From: Candidatus Sulfotelmatobacter sp.
GTDB taxonomy: Bacteria; Acidobacteriota; Terriglobia; Terriglobales; Acidobacteriaceae
Length of the DNA: 39,695 bases
Direction: 5' to 3'
NCBI GenBank assembly: GCA_030039165.1
Contig: JASHQM010000023.1
Span: forward strand, 1 to 39,695
A program made the translations under genes and the position numbers. Shown in pieces: positions 1 to 8,490 of this stretch (within the stretch, counting starts at the first letter, position 1; every line of letters starts with the position of its first letter). Below the pieces are notes generated by a model. It saw nothing but the letters and a program-made list of their open reading frames with translations, had not been told where the DNA came from and searched no databases.

Positions 1-1
1 C

Positions 2-37
2 GATGGCAAGGTGCATGTCTGCGACGGCCTCAAGTAG
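2..37 (+). CDS. 3' end of an unidentified gene (partial)
   Basis: An open frame enters from the left edge and ends at a TAG at 35-37, giving the last residues DGKVHVCDGLK. Only 11 codons are visible, so the family cannot be identified. The tail reads like protein, and the gap to the convergent MATE gene is ordinary. It could still be chance. Confidence 0.3.
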   Translation, partial: DGKVHVCDGLK

Positions 38-190
38 CCGTGGCGTTCTTCAGTCTCATAAACGGCAATTCTTGCAGCAGTGGTGTCCCAGCTCTCAAGT
101 CGGAACTACTCCGATGGAAGATCTTTCGAACTTCGCAACTTCCAAATTCCCCGATTGCTCAATCACTGAGCCGATCAATTGCCCAATTCC
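38..190. other. Intergenic stretch with GATTG/CAATT-rich repeats
   Basis: The stretch between the left partial gene and the convergent MATE gene has no convincing gene. Its second half (about 150-195) is a run of short related words (CGATTGCTCAATC, GATCAATTGCCCAATT). It resembles the repeat-rich spacer between HU and Hfq at 3514-3610, so it may belong to a dispersed intergenic repeat family. Confidence 0.35.
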
Positions 191-1621
191 CTAGATTTTC
201 TGCTTTTTCCATTTTCCCCGCTTGAACAGAATCGCGCTGGCTACAGCCATGGAGCTTTCTGCGATAGCGATTGAGAAGAACACTCCGTTGGAATGCAGCC
301 CCATGGAAATCGATAGCCAATAGGCAAGAGGAATCTCGAACAACCAGAATCCGAAGAAATTGACGATCGTCGGAGTAATCGTATCGCCGGCGCCGTTGAA
401 GGCCTGCATCATCACCATGAAGTAGGCGTAGCCGAGATTGCCGTAGCTGATGATGCGCAGGCAGGCCGCTCCTAAGCGCAGGACGTTCGCATCGTGCGTG
501 AAGAGGCGCACGATCGGTTCAGAAAAGAAGATGAAGATCACTCCGATCGCGCCGAGGAACATCATGTTGTAAAGTCCGGTGCGCCAGACGGCTTTTTCGG
601 CTCGCTCGGGACGGCCTGCGCCCAGGTTTTGTCCCACTAAGGTTGCCGCAGCATTGCTCAGCCCCCATGACGGCAAAATCACAAAGACCACAATGCGGAT
701 GCCGATGGTGTATCCGGCGAGCGCTGCCGCGCCGAACATGCTGACGATGCGAACCAGGCCGATCCAGCTCGTATGCGCGATGGCAAATTGCAGGATTCCG
801 GTCAGCGACACACGCAGCAAGCGACCCAGTACTGCGGCGCGCAGGCGAATCTGGCTGCCGAGAATGCGGATGCGCTCCGTGCCGCGCATCAAGCGATAGA
901 ACTGGTAAAGCACGCCGATGCTGCGGCCGGTGAATGTCGCCAAGGCCGCGCCGGTAACGCCAAGTCGGGGGAACGGCCCCCAGCCGAAAATCAGGCAGGG
1001 ATCGAGCACGAGATTGATGATGTTTGAAACCCAGAGCAGGCGCATGGCGATGGCGGCATCGCCTGCGCCGCGGAAAATCGCATTGTTCAGAAACAACAGC
1101 AGTACCGCGCAACTTCCGCCGAGACAAATGCGCGTATAGCCGCTGCCGATGGCAATAATCTCCGGCGATGCGCCCATAAGACGCAGCAGATTCGGCGCCC
1201 AGATCAGGCAGGGAATGCCAATGGCAAGCGAAACAATCAGTCCGAGAAAAATTGCCTGCACGCCTGCGACGGCAGCATCTTCGGGATCTTTTTCGCCGAT
1301 GCGGCGTGCGACCATGGCGGTAGTCGACAAACTCAATCCCATGGCGACGGCAAAAACAATGCTCAGCATCGATTCCGTAAGCCCGACCGTGGCCACGGCA
1401 TTCGCGCCGAGACGTCCCACCCAAAAAACGTCGACAACGGCGAACAGGGACTCGAGCACCATTTCCAACACCATGGGCACGGCGAGCAGGAAAATGGCGC
1501 GGTTCAGGCTGCCGGAGGTGTAGTCCTGGTGAGAGCCGCGAATGGCCTCCCACAGCGATGACCACAGCGATGGCTGCGCGGGCTGTTGTGAGGCTAGAAC
1601 GTTGACTTCTATTGCGTCCAT
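191..1621 (-). CDS. MATE family multidrug/metabolite efflux transporter
   Basis: This 476-residue inner-membrane protein has about twelve hydrophobic segments in two similar halves. The first half begins near residue 40 with NRAIFLLAVPMVLEM followed by a VVDVFWVG segment, the usual start of MATE transporters (NorM/DinF type). Such proteins export drugs or metabolites in exchange for Na+ or H+. The length is normal for the family. The ATG at 1621 has a GAGG ribosome site five bases upstream. The gene stands alone: the M50 gene upstream on the same strand is more than 300 bases away and has its own terminator. Substrate unknown; family assignment firm. Confidence 0.93.
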   Translation of the reverse strand: MDAIEVNVLASQQPAQPSLWSSLWEAIRGSHQDYTSGSLNRAIFLLAVPMVLEMVLESLFAVVDVFWVGRLGANAVATVGLTESMLSIVFAVAMGLSLSTTAMVARRIGEKDPEDAAVAGVQAIFLGLIVSLAIGIPCLIWAPNLLRLMGASPEIIAIGSGYTRICLGGSCAVLLLFLNNAIFRGAGDAAIAMRLLWVSNIINLVLDPCLIFGWGPFPRLGVTGAALATFTGRSIGVLYQFYRLMRGTERIRILGSQIRLRAAVLGRLLRVSLTGILQFAIAHTSWIGLVRIVSMFGAAALAGYTIGIRIVVFVILPSWGLSNAAATLVGQNLGAGRPERAEKAVWRTGLYNMMFLGAIGVIFIFFSEPIVRLFTHDANVLRLGAACLRIISYGNLGYAYFMVMMQAFNGAGDTITPTIVNFFGFWLFEIPLAYWLSISMGLHSNGVFFSIAIAESSMAVASAILFKRGKWKKQKI

Positions 1622-1925
1622 ATAGACCTCTGCGATCGTCGCGTTGCGCGCCGGGAATCGGGCGAGAACGCCGCTGAAACAACTAGAGAATTAGAGAAAA
1701 CAAACAGGCTTACGAGGGGTGAACTAACGCGGGTTGGGAACAATCATCATGGCGCGACCTCAAGAAGGATTGCAGGGGCCCACAACGAAACCACAACATT
1801 GTAGCGTTCATTGTGGCCACTCGGCAACTGTTATTAGCCGTTGGTAGCGTCCTAGTTCGCGTGTTCTAGCATCAACGCACTGTTAGGACACTACCTAGCC
1901 GTTTTGATCCAGTTCCGTAAGAAGG
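1622..1925. other. Intergenic region upstream of the MATE gene
   Basis: About 300 bases without a convincing gene lie between the M50 terminator and the MATE start. The MATE promoter should be here. I see no clear -35/-10 pair, RNA gene or repeat; only short imperfect repeats such as the CATTGT words near 1796-1817. Confidence 0.3.
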
Positions 1926-1952
1926 AAAAACCCAAGGCTGCTCCTTTAGGGT
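1926..1952 (-). terminator. Rho-independent terminator of the M50 protease gene
   Basis: Read on the minus strand, ACCC-TA-AAGG-AGCAG-CCTT-GGGT forms a bulged hairpin (4+4 bp, loop AGCAG) followed immediately by TTTTT. It overlaps the M50 stop codon (TAA in the bulge), so transcription would end at the end of that gene. Confidence 0.65.
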
Positions 1953-2965
1953 CTTCGCATCTCCTGCACAACGTCCCGCAGGGAAAAATGCAGGAAGGGA
2001 GTCGGGGTCAGTGTGAGCAGAAGCATGATGACCGCGAAACCAGCCAGCCAGGCGCGAGTACCTTTGACTTTTGGCCAGTCGGCGACATGCGGATGCCGGA
2101 GGCTGCTCAGCCACAGCAAAATAGCCCACATCAGCCAGACATAGCAATAGTAGAAAGCCATAACCAGCAAGGAAATCGTGGTAAGCCACGAGATCCAGCG
2201 GTGCGCCCGGGGAGTGATGGAAAAAACAATGTGGCCACCGTCGAGCTGGCCTCCAGGCAAAAGGTTAAGCGCCGTGGCAAACATCCCCACCCAGGCCGCA
2301 ATTGCCGCTGGATGCAGCAGCAGACGATGCAAAGGAAGCACAGCCGCGTAGCCAGTCCCGTAGGCCACGAAAAGACTATGCATCCAATAGAAGATCAACG
2401 GAAATCCCAATTCGAGATCGGCGGGCGGTGTTCCCACAGGAATGGGTTTCGATAATCCCAGCGAAAAGGCGAGAACAAAGGTAGCCACTACAAATCCCGC
2501 GATCGGGCCGGCGACGCCAATGTCGAACAATCCCGTGCGGGAGCGGATTGGCGACTTGATCCGGATAAAAGCTCCGAAAGTTCCGATCAATGTGGGAGCA
2601 GGAATGAAAAACGGCAGCGTGGCCCAGACACCATAGCGTTTGCAGTAGAGATAGTGCCCCATCTCGTGAGCCAAGAGAATCAGCATCAACGTCCCGCCAA
2701 ATGGAATGCCCAGCAGCAAACGAGCGGGATGGACCAGCGCCCAGGGCATGCTGAATAGAGAGCTCTCCTCGAACAGAAACGCGGGCAGGCCGCGATCAAA
2801 GTTATGCTGCATATCCGCGCCGACGACGAGCGTGGTAAAGCAGGTGAGCAACAACAGCAAAGCATGGAGCCAGTAACGCTGCCGCGGCCGGGGGGCTGCA
2901 TACACCGGCATCGGCCGCAGGTATTCAATAGTCGAAGAAGTAAATGGAGGAGTCTGTTCCGACAT
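1946..2965 (-). CDS. M50 family (site-2-protease-like) membrane metalloprotease
   Basis: This 339-residue protein has several membrane segments. The zinc motif HEMGH (residues 100-104) lies in a hydrophobic helix, and the second metal ligand is in LLPGGQLDGGHIV (Asp242), the NPxPxxxLDGG-like signature of intramembrane S2P proteases. Such enzymes cut membrane-anchored substrates such as anti-sigma factors. There is no PDZ domain, so it resembles the short bacterial and plant EGY-like M50 group. The loop GTFGAFIRIKSPIRSRTGLFDIGVAGP is typical of that group. The ATG has only a weak ribosome site. It is a single gene with its own terminator. The substrate cannot be told from context. Confidence 0.92.
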   Translation of the reverse strand: MSEQTPPFTSSTIEYLRPMPVYAAPRPRQRYWLHALLLLLTCFTTLVVGADMQHNFDRGLPAFLFEESSLFSMPWALVHPARLLLGIPFGGTLMLILLAHEMGHYLYCKRYGVWATLPFFIPAPTLIGTFGAFIRIKSPIRSRTGLFDIGVAGPIAGFVVATFVLAFSLGLSKPIPVGTPPADLELGFPLIFYWMHSLFVAYGTGYAAVLPLHRLLLHPAAIAAWVGMFATALNLLPGGQLDGGHIVFSITPRAHRWISWLTTISLLVMAFYYCYVWLMWAILLWLSSLRHPHVADWPKVKGTRAWLAGFAVIMLLLTLTPTPFLHFSLRDVVQEMRRP

Positions 2966-3135
2966 GAATTGGTGGTCTTGCGATCAAGAACCAGCTGCTT
3001 AGATGCTACTACGTAACGGGACTGCGCTGTATTCAGCACCTAGAAAAACGGGAAGCGATTGGAACGAGTGATAGGGAGAACTGCACCGCGGTTTCTGTGT
3101 ACTGAGACTGGCAGCCGTGTAACTGGTTGCTGTAG

Positions 3136-3405
3136 TTAATCGATGGACTGCAATTCTTTGCCGGGCTTAAAGCGTACGGCTTTACCAGGAGGGATCGACA
3201 CTTCGGCGCCGGTGCGGGGATTGCGGCCGATGCCAGTCTTGCGTGGACGCACGTTGAACACACCGAAACCGCGCAGCTCGATACGTTGTCCGCGCGCCAG
3301 TGCATTCTTCATGCTTTCAAAGACGGTTTCTACCGCCGATTCGGCCTTAGTCTTGGTGATGCCTGTTCTGTTCACTACTTCGTTGATGATGTCGAGCTTG
3401 ATCAC
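3136..3405 (-). CDS. hup: HU-family DNA-binding protein
   Basis: This 89-residue histone-like nucleoid protein binds and bends DNA as a dimer. It starts with IKLDIINEVVNRTGITKTKAESAVETVF and carries the diagnostic arm GFGVFNVRPRKTGIGRNPRTGAEVSIP, with the N-P-R-T intercalating turn at the tip. It is full length for HU. The start is GTG at 3405 with GGGGAG about six bases upstream. It could be HU or an IHF-like relative; the sequence resembles HU more. It lies downstream of hfq on the same strand with a 208-base repeat-containing spacer, so both RNA- and DNA-organising proteins sit side by side. Confidence 0.95.
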   Translation of the reverse strand: MIKLDIINEVVNRTGITKTKAESAVETVFESMKNALARGQRIELRGFGVFNVRPRKTGIGRNPRTGAEVSIPPGKAVRFKPGKELQSID

Positions 3406-3513
3406 GAAAGGCTCCCCATTTTGCTGGAACGACGACCCCTCAAGTGATTGATGCTATGGGAGATAAGAGAGATTGTCAACGGGAGCATCACAGAAAGCAA
3501 CCGGCGGAATTCT

Positions 3514-3610
3514 GTAATTGGGTAATTTTGTAATTTGGTAATCTTTGGTCTTTCCCCCACGGCCGGCGGGAAGCACGTTCTAAGTTGCCCGATTACCCAA
3601 TTACCAAATC
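3514..3610. repeat. Inverted repeat of TTACCCAATTAC words between HU and hfq
   Basis: GTAATTGGGTAA at 3514-3525 is exactly complementary to TTACCCAATTAC at 3593-3604, a 12-bp inverted repeat with a 67-base spacer. Further related words (GTAATTTGGTAATC, ACCAAATC) extend both sides. The arms are AT-rich while the centre (ACGGCCGGCGGGAAGC) is GC-rich. It could fold in RNA between the two genes or belong to a dispersed repeat family. Confidence 0.55.
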
Positions 3611-3613
3611 TCG

Positions 3614-4042
3614 CTAGCGTCCTTCGTCTTCCTTGAACATGTATTTGATGGCGGGTTTGTAGATCATCAGGTTGGGGTGGCCGCTTTCGCGTGTGAGCTT
3701 GATGCAATGCTTGTCGTACCACTCGATCACGCCGTGCAGTTCTTCGCCATCCTGAAGCACGATCACCATCGGAGTTCTCGTCTGCATCTGCTTCTGGTAA
3801 TAAAAGTTTTCGGCGTTGGTCTGCTCGGGAGGGATAGCCTTGCGGCTGCGGTCGAACCCCCGCTCTGGCCGTTCGTGCCGCTCACTACGATCTCGCCGCT
3901 CTACAGCCTGTATATAGTTGGAATTATGATTGTGATTGCCATGATTATGATCGGTGCGGTTAAACGCCGGACGGATCAGCTTGCGGTTGGCAAAATTTTC
4001 CTCTTCCGGTTGGAGAGGAGTGGGATCGATCGTCTCTTTCAT
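3614..4042 (-). CDS. hfq: RNA chaperone Hfq (Sm-like) with an N-terminal extension
   Basis: A 142-residue protein. The Sm fold occupies the C-terminal 65 residues: [21 protein letters not shown] (Sm1, from about residue 79), [10 protein letters not shown], and IYKPAIKYM (Sm2, 127-135). Hfq hexamers pair small RNAs with mRNAs. Two things are unusual. First, a low-complexity extension of about 75 residues precedes the Sm core, with an HNHGNHNHN run (33-40) and a charged R/E/D stretch (49-68), where E. coli Hfq has a tail at the other end. Second, the proximal-site Tyr-Lys-His is Tyr-Lys-Pro. The ATG at 4042 has AGGAG 11 bases upstream. A later start would shorten the extension, but no good alternative ATG with a ribosome site is visible before the core. 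Confidence 0.85.
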   Translation of the reverse strand: MKETIDPTPLQPEEENFANRKLIRPAFNRTDHNHGNHNHNSNYIQAVERRDRSERHERPERGFDRSRKAIPPEQTNAENFYYQKQMQTRTPMVIVLQDGEELHGVIEWYDKHCIKLTRESGHPNLMIYKPAIKYMFKEDEGR

Positions 4043-4220
4043 AGTGGCGCTTACTCCTGCACACGCGTTCGACCAACCAAATTGTTAGAGCCCGCTGAGA
4101 AGTTATTTACGAAGGCGTGAAATTTTACCTACCGTACCACAGGAATCGTGCGCTGACAACCCCGCTTAAGTGCCATGCGACGCGAGTGTGCCAAAAGTTG
4201 CACACTCCGGTAGCGGGATT

Positions 4221-5447
4221 CTAGATTTTGGACAGATCTGCGCCTCGGCGCTCGTGTCCGAGACCCGTGACCACGGCCACGAGCGTGGCGGCAATCAGGA
4301 CTGTCCATGCCATAACTGGAGCGTACACTCCCGCAAATCTCTGCTCCACGATCTTCGCCTGGATCTTTATGTTCCACGATGAAAGAAAGTTTCCCAACTG
4401 GTAGGCGAAACCAGGAAAGGTCCCGCGCACGCCTGCAGGTGAAAGCTCGTTCAAGTGCGCGGGAATTACTCCCCACGCGCCCTGCACCATAAATTGCATG
4501 ATAAAGCCGCCGAGCGCGAGCATGGCCACGGTATGGGAGTACGCCCACAGAGGAATTACAGGAATCGCCAGCAGCGCCGCAATCACAATTGCCCTGCGCC
4601 GGCCGATTCTCTCGGACCACGTACCGAAGCAGACGCCTCCAAGCAAAGCACCAACATTGGCGACGATGGCGATTAGCCCAACCGTCTGCGGCGTATAGTG
4701 GTGGTCCTTCTGAATGAAAGTGGGATAGAGGTCTTGCGTGCCGTGGCTGAACGAATTGAAGCAGAACATCAGTAGCACCAGAAACAGGAACGTGCCCAGG
4801 TAAGACAGAATGTCGGCGCCCAGGTGCATCTCTGCTTTTTTCGATACTTTCCCCTGCAGCCAGGCGGGAGATTCATCCACCTTGGTGCGGATATAAATGA
4901 CCAGGAAAGCCGGCAGCGTGCCGATCACAAACATTCCGCGCCATCCCACGAAACGGAACGCGCCGCCGTAGACCAAAGCGGCGATCAGATATCCCACCGC
5001 ATAGCCTTCCTGCAGCAGGCCGGAGAAAAAACCACGTCCTTCCGCGGGGAGCGTCTCAAAGGCCAACGCTGCTCCGACACCCCACTCGCCGCCCATGGCA
5101 ATTCCGAAAAGCGCTCGCATCACGATGAGAGATCGCAAAGACGGAGCGAACGCCGACCCCAGTTCGAAAACTGAGTAGGCGATGATGTCAATCATCAACG
5201 TGATCCGTCGCCCAAAACGGTCGGCGATAACTCCGAATAGAAATGCGCCCACCGGACGCATGGCCAGCGTCCAGGTGATGGCGGCGACCACGGCCGAGAC
5301 TTTCGCCTGGAATTGCGTTGCAATGGCGCTGATGCAGAAGGTCAGAATGAAAAAATCGAATGCGTCCAGCGACCATCCCAGAAAACAGGCGATGAAGGTA
5401 TTGCGCTGTACCGCCGTAAGCCTGCGAAAATGGCTGATGAATTCCAT
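4221..5447 (-). CDS. MFS transporter, MHS/aromatic-acid or sialate symporter type
   Basis: A 408-residue inner-membrane carrier with about twelve hydrophobic segments. It shows two copies of the MFS loop signature, GVIADRFGRRITLM (first half) and GTWSERIGRRRAIV (second half). The start MEFISHFRRLTAVQRNTFIACFLGWSLDAFDFFIL, with Asp in helix 1, is characteristic of proton symporters for organic acids (AAHS, NanT-like). An upstream in-frame ATG at 5465 exists, but the strong GGAAGGGGG site lies inside those six codons and is well placed for the ATG at 5447, so I use 5447. The gene is divergent from a Rieske oxygenase across 92 bases, which suggests uptake of the oxygenase substrate. Substrate unknown. 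Confidence 0.88.
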   Translation of the reverse strand: MEFISHFRRLTAVQRNTFIACFLGWSLDAFDFFILTFCISAIATQFQAKVSAVVAAITWTLAMRPVGAFLFGVIADRFGRRITLMIDIIAYSVFELGSAFAPSLRSLIVMRALFGIAMGGEWGVGAALAFETLPAEGRGFFSGLLQEGYAVGYLIAALVYGGAFRFVGWRGMFVIGTLPAFLVIYIRTKVDESPAWLQGKVSKKAEMHLGADILSYLGTFLFLVLLMFCFNSFSHGTQDLYPTFIQKDHHYTPQTVGLIAIVANVGALLGGVCFGTWSERIGRRRAIVIAALLAIPVIPLWAYSHTVAMLALGGFIMQFMVQGAWGVIPAHLNELSPAGVRGTFPGFAYQLGNFLSSWNIKIQAKIVEQRFAGVYAPVMAWTVLIAATLVAVVTGLGHERRGADLSKI

Positions 5448-5539
5448 AAGCCCCCTTCCGCACAACTCTGTTCGCGGTAAATCGTAGTAGCGGATGCTAG
5501 CATATTGGGTTCAACCGGCCACAAAAATCGGCAATCGCC

Positions 5540-6655
5540 ATGCCAGAACTCGATTTCCCGCAGCGCCAGGCGCCAGACTCATTAATGCTGACCGGCTTCT
5601 GGTATCGCGCCCTGCCTGCTGATCACATATACAGGAATCAATTGCGCAAGGCGATGTTGCTGGAAATCCCCCTGGTCGTCGGCCGAGACCGCCAGGGCCA
5701 GCCGTTTGCCTTGTGCGATGCCTGCCCGCACCGCGGCATGCCTCTGCATTGCGGGCACTTCGATGGCGAGAATCTGGAATGCTCCTATCACGGCTGGCAA
5801 TTCGACGTTCACAATGGCCAATGCCAGCTCATTCCCTCTCTCACTTCCGACCAAAACATGAAAGTCGATCGCATCTACGCCGGCAGCTATGCCTGCGAGG
5901 AGCAGGATAGTTTTGTCTGGGTATACGTTCCCGATCCTGGCCCGGGCGGCAGTGGTTTCACGGCAAGACAAGAACCGTCGGAAGCAGCTCCACAAGTTGA
6001 GAAATTTTCCGGTGAGTATAAGTCGGCCTACCTCACAGCCGACATGCCGGTCAGCATCGATCACGGCATCATCGGCCTCATGGACCCCGCCCACGGCCCC
6101 TTCGTGCACCAGGCCTGGTGGTGGCGGAGCCGTCACAGCATTCACGAAAAACAGAAAAACTTCGAGCCGATTGCCAACGGCTTTCGCATGAGCGCGCATA
6201 CGCCCAGTTCCAACTCGGCACCGTACAAGCTGCTGCGGCTTTATGCCGACGCGGATTCCATTACTACCACCATTGATTTTGTTCTGCCCAATTTGCGGCG
6301 CGAGGTGATCAGGGCTGGGAAGTACTGGTTCTCATCCCTTACGACCGTCACTCCGATAACCCGCAATCAGTGCCGCATCGATGTGGTCGCTGCGTGGAAC
6401 ATTTTTTGCTGGCTGCCTTTCGGGGCCGAGTTGCTGACATTTATCTTTGGCAAATTCGTGGAGCAGGACCGGCGCACCATGGAACTCCAGGCGGAGGGAT
6501 TGAAACACAACCCGCATCTGATGCTGATTGACGACGCTGACCGCCCTGCGAAGTGGTATTTCCAGTTGAAGGCCGCGCACCTGGAAGCGAAGCGCACCGG
6601 CTGCGAGATGAAAAACCCGCTGTCGGGTCCGGTCACGCTGAAGTGGAGGAGTTGA
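5540..6655 (+). CDS. Rieske 2Fe-2S aromatic ring-hydroxylating-type oxygenase
   Basis: A 371-residue non-heme iron oxygenase. The N-terminal Rieske domain has Cys62-Pro-His64 and, 16 residues on, Cys81-x2-His84, the 2Fe-2S ligands. The catalytic domain has the mononuclear iron motif Asp182-x2-His185-x4-His190 (MDPAHGPFVH). That NPAH/DPAH-type motif and the general layout recall the pheophorbide a oxygenase / vanillate demethylase / choline monooxygenase-like branch. No reductase or ferredoxin gene is nearby, so electrons must come from elsewhere. The ATG at 5540 has no clear ribosome site. The divergent MFS carrier may import the substrate; this is inferred. All metal ligands are present, so it is probably active. 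Confidence 0.9.
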   Translation: MPELDFPQRQAPDSLMLTGFWYRALPADHIYRNQLRKAMLLEIPLVVGRDRQGQPFALCDACPHRGMPLHCGHFDGENLECSYHGWQFDVHNGQCQLIPSLTSDQNMKVDRIYAGSYACEEQDSFVWVYVPDPGPGGSGFTARQEPSEAAPQVEKFSGEYKSAYLTADMPVSIDHGIIGLMDPAHGPFVHQAWWWRSRHSIHEKQKNFEPIANGFRMSAHTPSSNSAPYKLLRLYADADSITTTIDFVLPNLRREVIRAGKYWFSSLTTVTPITRNQCRIDVVAAWNIFCWLPFGAELLTFIFGKFVEQDRRTMELQAEGLKHNPHLMLIDDADRPAKWYFQLKAAHLEAKRTGCEMKNPLSGPVTLKWRS

Positions 6656-6733
6656 GAAGATTGACCGCGTGAAAACACGCCCTGATTGTCACTCTTTACG
6701 GTTTCCTGCCCTTCCCTGGGTTACGATGTTTTC

Positions 6734-8368
6734 GTGCATCCACTCGCTCAACGGCTGTTCGAGCATGTCCGGCGGCAGGGATTCCTGCAAGCTGGAGACC
6801 GGGTTGGCGTTGCGGTTTCTGGCGGAATCGACTCAGTGGCACTGCTACGCCTGCTTCTCGAACTGCGGAACGAAATCGGATTTGTTCTCTCGGTTGTTCA
6901 TTTCAATCACAAGCTGCGCGGCAAAGAATCGCAGGCCGACCAGGAGTTTGTCGCGAATCTGGCGTGGGAGTATGGCCTCGAGTTTTTTGTTGACGCTGGC
7001 GATGCCGCCCGACATGCGCAGCAGGAGCGTCGCGGAGTGGAAGCAGCGGCACGAGAGCTGCGGTACGGGTTTTTCCATCGGCTGCTGGGTGCCTCGGCGG
7101 CTCGAGCCACTGATCATGCTGGCTCAGATCGCAGCGCTGGAATCGCCGCAACGTCCGAAATCATTGAGGGCGCGGCATTGAACAAAGTTGCTACCGGCCA
7201 TACCCTCGATGATCAAGCCGAAACCGTTCTCATGCGCGTGATTCGCGGCACTGGATTTCGCGGGCTGGGGGGCATCTACCCGAGAATCCTCGTCGAACGT
7301 GGAAGTGGTGAGAAACACGGCGAGATAATCCGGCCGCTGCTCGGAATCCGCCGGTGTGAACTCGAAACTTATATGAAGAGTCGCAAACAGCCCTGGCGCG
7401 AAGACGCCACCAACTCCGAGACCTCTTTTGTTCGCAACCGCGTTCGCAAGCTCGTGCTGCCATTACTCGAACGCGAGTTCAATCCTGCTATTAGCGAAAA
7501 CTTGTCCGAACTGGCAGAGATTGCACGCGATGAGGAAGAGTATTGGGAAAATGAGATCTCCGGCTGGCTGGGGACGGTTGTGCAGTCGTCTCACCCGGAA
7601 GGACGAACCGCCACTTTAAGGGAAACGGAAAGTCTGGTGCAGATTCAGTTACCTAAGCCTGAGAGTAATCTGCGCCGACAATTCTCGGGAGTGATTCCAC
7701 AGCCACACGAACCAGAGCATGAGGTTTTCGGCAACCTGGTGAGTCGCCTGTGGTTAGTGACGGAGCCGAGAGCTGTCCAAAGAAGAGTGCTCAAGGCAAT
7801 TGCCGAGCAGGCCGGACTGTCGCTCGAGTTCAAGCACATCGAGGAGATTCTGCGCTTCGCAGAGGAGGAAAGTACCGAGGGCAAAACACTCTCGCTTCCA
7901 TTGGGCTGGAAGATGGTTCGCGAGCGCGAAGCGGTTGAATTCGTAGCGCCTGACACCGGCTCCGATGAACCATTGGACTACGAATACTCGCTGCCGGTGC
8001 CCGGACGTTTGTTCGTACCCGAACTTGGAAAACTGATTGAAGTTATCCTGATCACTCAGGAATCGGGCGACGCGGAGTATAATCCGCAGCAACTTCTCCG
8101 GGTAAAACAGCTGCCGAAGGAGTTGACCCTGCGCAACTGGCGAGCGGGCGACCGATTTTGGCCGGCGCACACTAAGTCGCCGAAGAAAGTTAAGGAGTTG
8201 CTGCAGGGGAAAAGCGTGCGCGATCGCGAGCGGAAACTTTGGCCGGTGGCGTTGAGCGGAGATGAGATCGTCTGGATGCGCGGATTCCCCGCCCCGGCAA
8301 AGATCGCTGCGGGTCCTGGTGAAGAAGCAGTGACGATTCGAGAGGTAGAAGACGATAGTTCGACCTGA
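6734..8368 (+). CDS. tilS: tRNA(Ile)-lysidine synthase TilS
   Basis: This enzyme attaches lysine to C34 of tRNA-Ile(CAU) using ATP, converting the anticodon from AUG to AUA reading. The N-terminal PP-loop VAVSGGIDS (about residues 25-33), VVHFNHKLRG and GHTLDDQAETVLMRVIRGTG are signatures of the family. The C-terminal TilS domain is recognisable as LRNWRAGDRFWP and KVKELLQGKSVRDRERKLWPV. At 544 residues it is longer than E. coli TilS (432), with insertions around residues 110-135 and 290-340. The start is uncertain: GTG at 6734 fits the family start, while an in-frame TTG at 6686 would add 16 residues; neither has a good ribosome site. It opens the tilS-hpt-ftsH order seen in many bacteria. 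Confidence 0.93.
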   Translation: MHPLAQRLFEHVRRQGFLQAGDRVGVAVSGGIDSVALLRLLLELRNEIGFVLSVVHFNHKLRGKESQADQEFVANLAWEYGLEFFVDAGDAARHAQQERRGVEAAARELRYGFFHRLLGASAARATDHAGSDRSAGIAATSEIIEGAALNKVATGHTLDDQAETVLMRVIRGTGFRGLGGIYPRILVERGSGEKHGEIIRPLLGIRRCELETYMKSRKQPWREDATNSETSFVRNRVRKLVLPLLEREFNPAISENLSELAEIARDEEEYWENEISGWLGTVVQSSHPEGRTATLRETESLVQIQLPKPESNLRRQFSGVIPQPHEPEHEVFGNLVSRLWLVTEPRAVQRRVLKAIAEQAGLSLEFKHIEEILRFAEEESTEGKTLSLPLGWKMVREREAVEFVAPDTGSDEPLDYEYSLPVPGRLFVPELGKLIEVILITQESGDAEYNPQQLLRVKQLPKELTLRNWRAGDRFWPAHTKSPKKVKELLQGKSVRDRERKLWPVALSGDEIVWMRGFPAPAKIAAGPGEEAVTIREVEDDSST

Positions 8369-8490
8369 GGTTGCGGATGTGTCCGGCTGCCCAGATCGAA
8401 TCTCAGACGCGAAGATCGCTAAGAACGACCGCAAAGGGCGTAGAGAAATCTAGATCCATCAGAATAATCGGGCCTTACGACAACTTTTCC

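Noticed and set aside
519..1682. A 387-codon frame overlapping the MATE gene
   Set aside because: It runs on the same strand in another frame, is full of Arg and His as expected of a shifted frame in GC-rich DNA, and has no domain.
4129..4620. A 163-codon frame overlapping the MFS gene's end
   Set aside because: It is frame-shifted MFS coding sequence, rich in Arg/Ser/Gly, without helices or motifs.
5582..6199. A 205-codon minus-strand frame inside the Rieske oxygenase gene
   Set aside because: The plus-strand gene has all metal-binding motifs; the antisense frame has none and is explained as its shadow.
7754..8434. A 226-codon minus-strand frame over the end of tilS
   Set aside because: It is antisense to the recognisable TilS C-terminal domain and lacks any family feature.
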